Part shown: positions 46,816-56,836 of the stretch, one piece after another
Position numbering within the stretch: position 1 is the stretch's first letter
Layout: each line of letters begins with the position of its first letter
NCBI GenBank assembly: GCA_011032825.1
Contig: JAADJZ010000005.1
Coordinates: forward strand, 749,001-813,000
Direction: 5' to 3'
DNA length: 64,000 bases
Origin: Massariosphaeria phaeospora
Taxonomy: Eukaryota; Ascomycota; Dothideomycetes; Pleosporales
Notes under the pieces: generated by a model
Told to the model about the DNA's origin: nothing
The model's input: only the letters and a program-made list of their open reading frames with translations
Databases searched by the model: none
Program-made: the position numbers and the translations under genes

Positions 46816-48590
46816 TCACTCCAGGGACCTATCAACCCAGCGCTTACCGTAGCCCCTTCCAGGAAACTTGCTCATTTTCACAACGAACGCGCCACGGTCG
46901 ATGGTGTTAACAACGATATACCCGCTCTTGAAGGTATAGTGGCTCCAGGTGCCAGCATCCCATACAGCCGAACCTCCACCTGGAAGATGGTCTGAGATAA
47001 TCATGAGCGACTGTAACCAATGATGAGTGAGGGCGAAACTTACCGTCTTCAGGGTAGACATCAAAATAGGCGATCTCTTTCACGGATGCTCCCGTGGGGT
47101 CGGTGGGGATACTGCTGACGTCCAAGACCCGAAGACCGGCCTGATAGTTAGACTGATATGCCAAGCCGTTGTAGATGAACTGGTTGTGGTCGACAGATCT
47201 TGTGGTCGATTTGTAGTAGCCGGTGTTCTTAGGCTTCTCAAGGTTCGTGATATCAAAGATGTAGGTCACAGGGAATCCGTCTTTCGCAGGGCTGTCCGGA
47301 GCAGTGCGGTTGGGGTTGATCTCGCCCTCGTCGAGCTCGTCGTCGAGGACAAGATGACTCTGCCACATCGGGTCAATGATCCACCCTTGGTGCTACATGA
47401 AGGTCAGCTTCTAAAAGTGTTGTGGTATCTTCAATTCCAGCAAGACTTACGGTGTAAGAAGCTCCCTTGTACGGGGTTCGGGAAATGACTTTAGCGGCTT
47501 GCGGTCCCTCCTTGTTAGTTACGTCATAGATTGTAAGAGTATCCTCGTTGTATCCGTAGCAGATGTCGCGACCGGAGTATTTCTTATCCGGTCCGCGGTA
47601 GACGATACACTGTGCATCATGCACGTAGCCGTCTTGGGGTGCACATCCCGGTGAGTAAGGCTTTGAAGGGTCGTCCATGTTGATGAATATCAGTCCAGCC
47701 GCACAAGAGCTATTCCGCGGCGCGGCACCGACAGCAACGACGTAATTCTTCTCCTCGTTCACGACTACGTTGTGGGAGCGGCCGACAGGTAGGTCTAGAT
47801 AGAGTGTCGAGTTAGCTTTGACACCAGTTATAAATGCAGCCGTCCTTTGGTACACCTACTATTGAACAGACCAGTAAGGTCCGTGGCTGTGGAAAACGTC
47901 TTTGGTCGTTTCGGATCGATGGTGAGAAGCTTGCGCAGATCGAAGATTTGGACTCCGTGACCCACGCCCTCTGAACCAACAATGAGGTAGTTGCCATTCA
48001 CCTTGATCTCGCGCCAAATGACTGGATCGGCTTGAGCTGGCAGACGGCCGAGGTACACCAACTGTCCCTTCTTGGTGACTTCGGCAAAAGAAGCACCGTC
48101 AGTTTGGCCAATGGCGATGAATTCGCGGCCATGGTAAGTCCAGCCCCACGAGCCGGAACCCTCGCCATCGGCACTCCCAAGCTCTTCGTGCGTCTTGAAA
48201 TCGTACATGTCCTGGGCAAAGTTAGTACATGACCGATCGGGTTGAGGCAACTCTGAACTTACGATGTTCTTGCACTTGTATGTCTGGCTAGCGTCGCCTT
48301 TTACGGCTTCTGCTCTGCCGTCTTTACAGGAGATGATGTCGCGGTGTGTCCGCTTCTTGCTGAAGCCGTTCCATCTCTTGCTGTCGTAGTTGCCTGCGGC
48401 CTTTTGCTTCGCCCATGCCGCCTAGACATGTCAGCACATGATTCGTCGTAGTACGGGGTACAAGTGGAACACATACCTCTTTTGCTGCCATCATCATGGC
48501 CATAACTTCGCCCGACTCATACTCTTTTTTGGAGAAGGCGGCCCCAGAGGCCAACGGCAATAACGCTGCTGCGATGGCTGCGAACTTCAT
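46816..48590 (-). CDS. Secreted LVIVD-repeat / choice-of-anchor-B-like beta-propeller protein, 6 exons
   Basis: Minus-strand exons: 48590-48477, 48421-48263, 48211-47860, 47794-47451, 47392-47044 and 46991-46816; the sum is 498 codons with the stop (497 aa). Introns are 51-65 nt, GT...AG. The ATG at 48590 starts a signal peptide (MKFAAIAAALLPLASGAA), so the product is secreted. The mature protein carries repeated blade-like strings ending in FDLRKL, INMDDPSKP, YDVTNKEGP, FDITNLEKP and LDVSSIPT, the LVIVD pattern of secreted beta-propellers. Conserved His-rich strings such as VGRSHNVVV, YVHDAQC and SYTHQGWI resemble choice-of-anchor-B proteins. Several Cys (KCKNI, SSCAAG, PGCAP, DAQC, DICYG) could form disulfides. 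No catalytic motif is evident; binding or extracellular scaffolding is inferred. Fungal relatives sometimes carry the label 'regulatory P domain-containing', which says little about function. Confidence 0.86.
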
Positions 48591-50721
48591 AATTGCGGTG
48601 ACTGAGATAGCAATGAGCAGAGGCTGGCCGGCCTGCCAGTCGGCGAGCAGCATGCTTTATACGCGGCGTCGCCGCAGTGCCCGAGCCATCAAGATAGCGG
48701 CCGTATCACTTACCGTGCTATCGCGTGCTGAACACGATTCTGATGCGAACCTCGACCGAATATCAGAGCCATCAGACCTTCCTATCGCAGCTAAGCCGTG
48801 GCCAAAGACTGGAGGCCCGGTCAAACCCCCCATGCAGCAGCGTGCTGGGCAATTTGGCAGGAGTCTTGGTGTTTCCCCATGGCTCGCAGTCATTCGTCCG
48901 GACGCCGCTTGGCGAAAACGCCACCTGCACGTCGAGAAGAACGGCCGTCTGGGCAAAGCAGTGGAGAACTGGCGGACACGAGCGAGGTGGTGGTGAGTTG
49001 CCGGCTCCGCGGCGTGCCCCGCCATCACGATAAGCTTGGTGTCGTGAAGCGGAGCCGCGAGCGAAAAGGGAAGGTACGAACTTGTCCGGAGGCGACCACA
49101 GCGGATCAGGTACCTGGCCCCAGATACCCGGAAGTGTCCCGGCGATCCCTAGGCATCTCTCGGCGGACGCCTTAGCCTACCATGAAGACGTCGAAAAGGA
49201 AGCATCGTGCACTCGGTGGCTGTTGATAACGTCGTTGTCTCACTTCCGGTCCCCCTTTGCCGAGCTTCACCTCGACCCCTTGGTGCTAGTAGTACGCCAG
49301 CGCGTCATCATGTCTTGTTGGAGTCTCGGACGATAGCTTTTGTAGATGCTCACCGGATCATTCGATGAAAGAGCAGTAAACCGAAAAAGCCTGACCAGAT
49401 ACACGCGTCTCTCTCACAGCTGCTTCAAGCACTCATCTAGGATTAGTACGGAGAACTCCAGTCCCAGAGTTTCGCTATTTCGCCCTGTACGGCATGTCGG
49501 CGTGTCACACTGTCGTTCGTTCTTTACCTGCGAACCTCTTGGAAACTCGATCCCGATTATTCGCCATGAGGAAGGCGAAAGCAGCATATGCATGCTCTGT
49601 CAGAACCGGCCCCGGTTGTATCATCTGACGATGCCAGATTCCGGCAGCTACTCTACCAACACCAGTTGATGGAGGTCACGCTCGAGAAGACCTCCCAAGT
49701 CGTTTGGTGATTGGAGGCCATCTTGTTCAAATTGCAGCGAGACCTTGCGAGAGGCATTCCACGAAGGCTTCCCCGTCGGGTACCTATACGACATATTTAA
49801 GATGAAGAACTGCCATTATGATTTTCTGTTACTAGGGTACTCTGTACCGAACACTCGAGCAAGTCTTTTTAACACCACGAGTCTGCTACTCGATCGAGCT
49901 AACTTTAACTACAAACTGATATTCTGATGGAACAAATGGGGAGGTTGATGGAACGAAACGGTATGAAGAACCTACAAACAGCTCACAACATGTTTGCTAA
50001 TAATAACTACAACAGCCCCACGTGTCGTTTCGCTACACCACCGAAATGGGAGCGAGTCTGTCTCGTTGATACTAAAGTAAAGAGTGCAACATCTAGTCGA
50101 GAGACCGTATGCGCAGGAATAACCGAGGCTAACCCAGTTAGGAAGAGTGTTAGAAAATATATACGGTTGCAATACTTTCCTACGCGGTGACAAGCTCACA
50201 TCCACACCGCTCAAGAGCACCTTTCACCGCGTCTCGAAAAAGTGTTCAAACAGGCCGCGGTGCTTAACAATGGCTTTCACACCGCCTTCCCTTGACCGCA
50301 CTCCAGGGGCAATGTAGAAACCTACGGTCAACGATGACGCCGTACCTGAGGCGGTCAGACAGCAAACGCAACAACCACAGTTGAACTTGAAACAACCGAA
50401 GAAGCTGGTAGCCAATCATGGCACAAGGACGTTCACCCTTCCCCGCCTTTCTTCCGCTGGTAGCTATTGTTCAATACCACTTCGTAACTACCAAAGCTCT
50501 TATTGTGCCCATAGTCAACACTCTATTGTGTCTTTTCTATTGATCTCGGCGCCCCCTAGGTATATAAAGTCTACATCTCCTTCTGCCGTCTACCTCCCTT
50601 CTTCTTCCTAGCTAACTCAACACTTTATCCTCCGCCACCCATACGTATTTGGGCGCGCACGTCACAACTCAGTTTCGGATTTCACAACACATTCACCGTC
50701 TACCAATCAAGCTACCGCAAG
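48591..50721. other. Gene-free region between the LVIVD and 2EXR-like genes
   Basis: About 2.1 kb, divergent promoters. GC-rich to about 49300, then AT-rich. Short frames (up to about 166 codons near 48500-49000 antisense to the LVIVD exon 1 and upstream) have no domain content. A string beginning TGTTAGAAAATATATACGG near 50150 recalls an LTR end, but no partner or target duplication was found. Confidence 0.5.
50561..50568 (+). promoter_or_regulatory. Candidate TATA box for the 2EXR-like gene
   Basis: TATATAAA lies about 155 bases before the ATG at 50722 and is followed by a CT-rich stretch (TCTACATCTCCTTCTGCC), the usual fungal arrangement of TATA box and transcription start region. Confidence 0.5.
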
Positions 50722-51613
50722 ATGGCACCCCGCAAGCCTATCACAGTATCTGAGACTTCCAGACAGACGCGCTCTTCCACGGCCCGCTTTGCCGCCGCAC
50801 GCTTTGCTGCAACATCCGAGACTACGAGGCAAACACGTTCCGCCACAGCGCGTGCTGTCGAAGTTGCCAAAACATCCGGAAAGGCCCGCCCGGTAGCCGA
50901 TCGCAAAGCCAGAGTGTCCAAGGAGAGGGCTGCCATCCCCGCTCGTAAGCAGAAAGATGGACTCTTGAACACCGTTCTTGAGACGGGAGCAAACCTCCTG
51001 AGAATGTAAGTTGCGCCAGGCTCTACCTAAGGCAAAGCTGACAAGACATAGCGTGAAACGGAACTCTGCTGAGTCGCCACTTCTGCGCCTACCATCAGAG
51101 CTCCGCAACCAGATCTGGGATTACGCGGTCTGCGGAAATCAAGTTCTGATACACGATCCTCCTCATGCAACCCTTCCAGGGGTAGGGGGTTCATACGAGA
51201 TCGTGGGCGACTCGACGACCATGCCACCCAACTTCAAGCTCCCGCAAGTCTGCCGTCAAACGTACGTCGAAACTGGGCCGCTCATCTACTCGAACAACAC
51301 ATTCAGGTTCCAAAGCGGCAAGGCGTTGGACCACTGGATCAAAAGGCGTGCGTTAGGCCAGAGGCGCCGAGTCCAGTCTCTGGATATCCCGACGGTCTAC
51401 ATGAGTTTCTACCAGAAGCGCCGAAGGAGGGAATTCAACAAGACATTCCCAGACATCAAACGGATTGGTGTCGATACGGAATCAATCAATCGGGCCAGAT
51501 GGCATGGCAAGGAATCGGTGCCAGATAGCTTTAGGCGTATGAGGCTTTTCATGTTGTCTTGGGAGGAAAAGTCTGGCGAAGAGCTTGCCGTAGAGCATGT
51601 CGGATCTCGCTAA
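50722..51613 (+). CDS. 2EXR-like (F-box-like) fungal protein, 281 aa
   Basis: Exons 50722-51005 and 51052-51613 with a 46-nt intron (GTAAGT...GCTGACAAGACATAG); 281 residues. The N-terminal 95 residues are basic and repetitive: SETSRQTRSSTARFAAARFAA and SETTRQTRSATARAVEVAK are tandem copies of one short unit. After the intron comes LLRLPSELRNQIWDYAV, the Leu-Pro-x-Glu-Leu-Arg-x2-Ile-Trp signature of the fungal 2EXR family, followed by LPQVCRQTYVETGPLIYSNNTFRF, its usual second motif. The C-terminal part (RMRLFMLSWEEKSG) is unremarkable. These proteins are numerous in ascomycetes, resemble F-box substrate adaptors and have no assigned function. The basic N-terminus could target the nucleus or bind nucleic acid, which is inference. 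A related gene is cut by the right window edge. Confidence 0.83.
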
Positions 51614-51990
51614 GAGGTATGACCGATTGGCGTCGAGGGTCTCAGTCTGTTGCTATGGGGAGAAAGAGAAATGAAACAGGGTTGTTTCGTGAGATAGGCA
51701 TAGATTTCCAATGACGGTGCTTTTTTCTGCCTACTATGCCTCCAATGAGCATCATCGGTACCAACGCTGTAAAAGCTAGGAAACTAATTACTCCGCGCGG
51801 GCAATCTCTTGAGATCTTTCGGAAAAACAATGGGCCTGAGTAGCCTGTTTCGGACCCGGGAACCTAATTCCGTGGGGCCTCGTGATAACGCGCCGACGCG
51901 CAGCCGAGGTTTCCACGCGGCACCCTGGGCCCTGCACTGGATTCCAATGTACAACACGCAGACGCAGTCACCAGTGAGGCTCGAGCAACA
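51614..51990. other. Intergenic region, FAN1 promoter
   Basis: About 375 bases between the 2EXR-like gene and FAN1. An in-frame-looking short frame from 51809 has no support and FAN1 starts better at 51991. Nothing else seen. Confidence 0.5.
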
Positions 51991-54614
51991 ATGGTCCTCT
52001 CCACCCGCAGCCCCGCAAAGCACAACCAAATGCTCGGCCGGTTCATCAAGCACCCACCATCGACCAACTTCGAGGGCGAGAGAGAGCGCCCTACCAAACG
52101 CCAGAAGCTCGATGGCGACGCCGAAGCACGCACGGCCACCACTCCTCGCCGCTTCGGCAGGAGGGAGGTGCCGGACTCGGATGCAGAAGAGGACGATGCG
52201 ATCGAGCCGGCGCCGGATGCACAACGGACCGATCTAGAGAGCGCGCTGCCTGCTGTCACGCTCGATGCGGAGGCAATCGAGGCATACGAGGTCTTCAAGG
52301 CCTCGCAGGAACAGGATGCAGAAAGCGCGCAAGAGCGCTTGCAGGACAGGAAATGGGTCAGGGGTAAGAGCTCTATCTATGTCGATGCGTTCAACCTGGC
52401 ATTGGACACGGTGCTGGACGAAGAGAGCCACTTGTTCGACGAGGCGGAAATGGACGTCTTCCAGCAGTGGAGGGCCTTGAATTACGAAGCCCAGTATCTG
52501 TAGGTCGCCCATGCGCGCCCATACATACCCCTAGATGGCGCTAATGCTCACGTCTGATTAGTTACGTGCGTCTGTTTCTCCGGAAGACAGCGGCCTGGCA
52601 TCGCATCAAGAGCCTCGCCTACCACAGCGATATCGCGCATCTCGATGCCGCCGTCGAGACGCTGCAACGTCCAAACGACCTCCCTACATCCTCGGCCGGT
52701 ATCGAGTCCCATCCCGGTGAGCTGGCACCGCCGTCTGGCACCACGTTAGGGTCTTCGTTTACATTCGCCGACCGATCTGAGCATGAAATAAACACACTCG
52801 ACGAGGCGTCGTCGCTGCTGAAGCTGGATGAGTTGAAAGCCCTGGCTAAAGATGCCAAAGTCAAGGGAAAGAACAAGAAGGAGCTGCTTAGGGCTCTGCG
52901 GCGGACCAGTCAGAAGCAAGTCGGACTGGGCTACGTTGGCCTGAAGAGGTCGGACACGGGGTCTTCACGCCGCTCGTCAGCTTCTGGCTTCGGGGCAGAG
53001 ACACCCGAACGCGATGAAGAAGAAGAAGACCTTTCAACGGATGCGAACCGCGATGCCCACTTCACGCGCAAGATCTTGCACGAAACTGGCCACTGTATCC
53101 GTCTCTCCCTCGCAGCCCTCAAGCTCTTTGAGCGCGTCCACCTAGTCTTCTATCGCTCCAGCGAATGGACTGAGAAGTCCCTCACTACTATCATCCTCGC
53201 TAAGATTTCGCGTCGCAACTTTCCCGAATACATTGTATCACGCTCCGCAAACATATTTATCTCCCGCTCGTCCTTGCTCGAGTTCGAGGCTTCGGTACGG
53301 ACGCAGTTCCGCATAGATAACATTCTCGAATTCGGCGGCAAGCCCACTGATCAGGGATACCAAGAAATATTAGATGTATTCGAAGAGGTCTATCCACGGT
53401 GGCAAGCGCTTCTCCGAGAGGAACAGCGGAAAGAGGACAGCATATACCAGAGTGGCGAAGGCGCATATCTTCGCCGCCTATCCCCGGCATGGGTCTATAC
53501 GCGGATCATACACAAAGCAACGCAGGTACTAGCCCGGCGAAAAGAACATGAAAGGGAACATCAGCTTATGACGGAGTTACTACGGCAGCGACTCTTCCAC
53601 CACTCTAGACGGGGTGCCTGGTATCAGCGAAAGGCACTGCTGGAAGAACACTACATGCCCGACCTTACCGACGCGGAGAAGAGAAGCGCCGATGCGCAGA
53701 AGAAGCACTGGAGACGCATAGCACTACAGACTTGTGAGGATGGTCTACAAGACAACCTCGTGCACATAATACACCACTACGACCTTCAAAAACGCATTAC
53801 GAAGCTCGAAAAGTCGTTGAATATCGCAAAACGCGCACAGCATGATTTCACGCACGTCCGCCTGATCAAGCCCGTCGAAGTCACTGTCGACGGAATCCGT
53901 ATCGAGCGCGAGGTCCCGCTCCGCCGCCGAAATAGCTCACCACATCCATCGGCAGGTAAACGCGGTATGAAGACAATATGGATCGATTCTCGAGAAGGGG
54001 GCGAGTGCTCTGTCGAGGAAATGTGCCTTTCTGAGTACCGCAACCAGGGCTGGAAAGGCTATCATAGCGAAGGTGGGATTGTGCGCACCCTCTTCGGCTA
54101 CCTCTTTTACGACGTCTTATTCACATACATCCCCAACGTCTTCCAAACACCCTTCCAAACGTGCCCTTTAGATCTGCACACGGATGCTTTTTACCCCTCC
54201 CGCATCTCGGAGATAAACAGTAGATTGAATGAGATTTCGAATGGCGATGCTGCGGCTATAATCCAGCGCGTCTCCTCCGAGCACCACGAGCGACGGACCT
54301 GCGTTGTTGGCTTGGATTGGTCCTACGACATTGCTGATCTTTTGGAGATTGCGGCGTGCTTTGATGGCGAGGCGCTGGCGACGGTGTGTAAAGTCATGGC
54401 GCAGGAGTACGGCCAGCGGGGTGGTGGTGTGCCGGATTTGTTTCTCTGGAAGGTGGGCGAGGGCGACGCGAAAGGAGAGGTCAAATTCGCGGAAGTAAAG
54501 AGCGAGAACGATCGCCTGAGCGATACACAGCGGCTCTGGATTCATGTGCTCAGCAGTGCTGGGGTGAGGGTGGAGCTATGTGCCGCGGTTGCTAAGGAGG
54601 TTAGGGTCGTGTGA
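51991..54614 (+). CDS. FAN1: Fanconi-associated nuclease FAN1 (VRR-NUC)
   Basis: Exons 51991-52499 and 52562-54614 (62-nt intron, GTAGGT...GATTAG) give 853 residues. FAN1 is a structure-specific 5' flap endonuclease/exonuclease acting in interstrand crosslink repair in the nucleus. The C-terminal VRR-NUC domain is intact: GGGVPDLFLW (about 788), then EVKFAEVKSENDRLSDTQRLWI, the PD-x(n)-E-x-K core. A SAP-like DNA-binding motif lies at about 252-285 (LLKLDELKALAKDAKVKGKNKKELLRAL). The central TPR-type and FAN1 core is recognisable in GAWYQRKALLEEHYM and EEMCLSEYRNQGWKGYHSEGGIVRTLFGYLFYDVLF. The N-terminus (MLGRFIKHPPSTNFEGERERP) has no Cys/His zinc finger, so the UBZ domain of animal FAN1 is absent, which is usual in fungi. 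It is convergent with the MFS gene, with only 78 bases between the stops. Confidence 0.95.
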
Positions 54615-54692
54615 TGGGTGGACGACGCATACGCATATATGACTTGACGCTTGATATTTTGAATAAAGTATGATTCGATGCGGTGTTCGGTG

Positions 54693-56204
54693 CTAGAAGC
54701 TCTCGCCATCTTTACTCGTCCTCCCAACACTACTCTCCTCATCACTCTCATCACTCAACAATCCGTTCCACGCCTCATCGTCCACACTCTCCCCTTCATC
54801 CCTCTCCTCCTCTTTCCCGACCTTGACGTTCACAAACAACACCCACAGCCCCACATCGTACGCCACACGACAAATCCCCGACGCCAGAAACGCACCCCAG
54901 AAACTGTTGTTCTGCGCCAGCAGTCCTGTAATCGAGGGGCCGACGCTCATAGCCAGCGTTCGCAACATGGACGTAATACCCATGACGCCCGTCCGCTCTT
55001 CGGGCTTCACCACCGCAGCAATGAACGCCGTGCGCGGTGCCTGGTCCATCGAGTTCAGCGCCGCGCGGAAGAGCATCAGTGCGAATGTCCAGCCGGCGGT
55101 CGAAGGCAGCGGGATGAAGGCCGAGGCAATCGACGACGGCAGATGGGTAAACACCATAGTGTTGATCAGGCCAATGTGTTTGGCCAGCGGACCCGCGAAG
55201 ATGGAGGACACAGCGCACAGGAACTGCGAGGCGGACGTGAGGTCGCCGAGCGCCGACTTTGAAAGGTGGAATTTCTGGTCTACGTAGTAGTTCATGAGGC
55301 TGTAGGGCGTCATGCCGTCGGCCAGCGAGTCGATGCTCAGGAGCATCCAAAGCTTGTACATGATGGCGCGGGTGGGTTTTGAGATTTGCGAGAAGTAGCT
55401 TTGTTTCTTCTGGGGGAGGTGAGGGTGTCGCGCTCGTGCTGCAGGTGCACTCTCGTGAGTTTGGTCGTCGTCGAAGCCGTCGGTCGTCGACGGCGTCATG
55501 GGCTCTAGCAATAGTCCTCCTCGCTCCTGCATCTCTACCTTTTCTCCCTTCATCTCGCACCGCTCGCTCAACCCCAGGCACAACACGCACCCTAATGCCC
55601 CAAAGATTGCGTACCCCCAGAACAGCATCCGATATGCCTTGATCGCATCTCCGATATCGTTCTCTATCGCCTGTACCACACGCCCCGCAACCTCCGCGCC
55701 CACCGCGCCCGCCATCGTCGACGCCGTCACATACCACGCCAGCACATCACTCCTCGTCCCCTCCTCCGTCAGCCCACTCAGCACACTCTCCTCCACTGCG
55801 CGAAACGGCCCGCAATCCCCACCCGTCACACTAATCACCCCCACGACCGCCGCTCCCAGCAACACCCAGTAATTCTCCGACGTGGCGAAGACAACGCCGC
55901 TGAGAGCCATCAACGCGCTGCCGGAGAACAGGATGCGGCGGCGGCCGAGCTGGTCCGCGACGAGCGTGCAGAGCAGCGAGAGCAGGACGTCGCCGAGCAG
56001 CGTGAGCGTCATGAACAGGCCGATGCGCGAGTTCGTGAAGGAGAGCGAGAAGAAGAACAACGCGAGGATCAGGGACGGGATGCCGGCGCTGAACATGCGG
56101 AGCGAGCGGAGGGCAATGATGATGTAGGCGTCGCGACCCGTGGCGTTGAGCGATGTGAGACCTAGGAAGGTGGAGGCGCGGGAGAGGAGGTCTGGGCGGG
56201 GCAT
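54693..56204 (-). CDS. Major facilitator superfamily transporter, 503 aa
   Basis: A single exon. The ATG at 56204 (MPRPDLLSRAS) is the first in frame; upstream codons have no ATG. About 12 hydrophobic segments are split by a hydrophilic loop near the middle (about 225-280, QERGGLLLEPMTPSTTDG and ARARHPHLPQKKQ). The MFS signature between helices 2 and 3 is present as LVADQLGRRRILFSG. Other notable strings are GGDCGPFRAVEESVLS and SMDQAPRTAFIAAVVKPEERTGVMG. The acidic C-terminus (DDEAWNGLLSDESDEE) is probably cytosolic. It is a secondary transporter of the plasma or organelle membrane; the substrate cannot be told from sequence. It does not adjoin a biosynthetic cluster, so a drug-efflux or toxin-export role is not supported by context. 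Confidence 0.9.
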   Translation of the reverse strand: MPRPDLLSRASTFLGLTSLNATGRDAYIIIALRSLRMFSAGIPSLILALFFFSLSFTNSRIGLFMTLTLLGDVLLSLLCTLVADQLGRRRILFSGSALMALSGVVFATSENYWVLLGAAVVGVISVTGGDCGPFRAVEESVLSGLTEEGTRSDVLAWYVTASTMAGAVGAEVAGRVVQAIENDIGDAIKAYRMLFWGYAIFGALGCVLCLGLSERCEMKGEKVEMQERGGLLLEPMTPSTTDGFDDDQTHESAPAARARHPHLPQKKQSYFSQISKPTRAIMYKLWMLLSIDSLADGMTPYSLMNYYVDQKFHLSKSALGDLTSASQFLCAVSSIFAGPLAKHIGLINTMVFTHLPSSIASAFIPLPSTAGWTFALMLFRAALNSMDQAPRTAFIAAVVKPEERTGVMGITSMLRTLAMSVGPSITGLLAQNNSFWGAFLASGICRVAYDVGLWVLFVNVKVGKEEERDEGESVDDEAWNGLLSDESDEESSVGRTSKDGESF

Positions 56205-56820
56205 GGTGAAAATAGACACTTCCGTATGAGGATATAGAAATGAATATAAACGCCAGAAACGAGCCTACTTGGACGGGCGAGATGAAAGAGGTCGACTAAA
56301 AGCAAACGGCCTCAAATGAAGCAAAGATGAGAAAAGAGAAGAGAAAAGTGAGCAACACACTAAAACTTAATACAGGACGAGCGCGGAAGGCTCGGCAGAA
56401 CACATTCACCGACTACTGCACCTTACATTCTCTTGCTACGCGTCCCTCACCGCCACTGTACTATATCGATGCATTTAGTAAGCCTGTGAACAGAGCGTGA
56501 AGACAAACAGGTCCGATAATGGAGCGCTAGTGTTATCGCCGAAGTGCCCCGCAGTGATGGGGTGTGTGGTTGCCTAGCAGGTACGTCATGGGCTGAATGG
56601 ATTGGAGCCTAGGATCTTTATTCCCGCAGGACGCGTGACCTAAAAAGTCAAACTGTAGAACCCAACGCACGAACAAATGTAACGTTGAACCGAGCCGCGC
56701 AGCACTGGAGTAGGCTTAGAGTATGCTTAGAGTATCCGACAATCGAAGAAGACATGACAGACTAAACTCGATACATAACTTCTTCACTATGTACATAGAA
56801 CACCATGCACAGATAGGACA
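56205..56820. other. Intergenic region between two minus-strand genes
   Basis: About 615 bases: MFS promoter and VPS8 3' region. Immediately next to the VPS8 stop is an 18-bp tandem duplication listed separately. Confidence 0.55.
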
Positions 56821-56836
56821 CTATGCACAGATAGGA
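56801..56836. repeat. 18-bp tandem duplication across the VPS8 stop codon
   Basis: Two copies of CAC(C/T)ATGCACAGATAGGA, at 56801-56818 and 56819-56836. On the coding strand each encodes CPICA, the last residues of the VPS8 RING-like domain, so the motif is repeated after the stop. The copy inside the gene reads TAG where the downstream copy reads TGG. Confidence 0.9.

Noticed and set aside
50148..50623. Possible solo LTR from TGTTAG... to ...CTCAACA
   Set aside because: The flanking five bases do not match and no second copy or retroelement sequence was seen.
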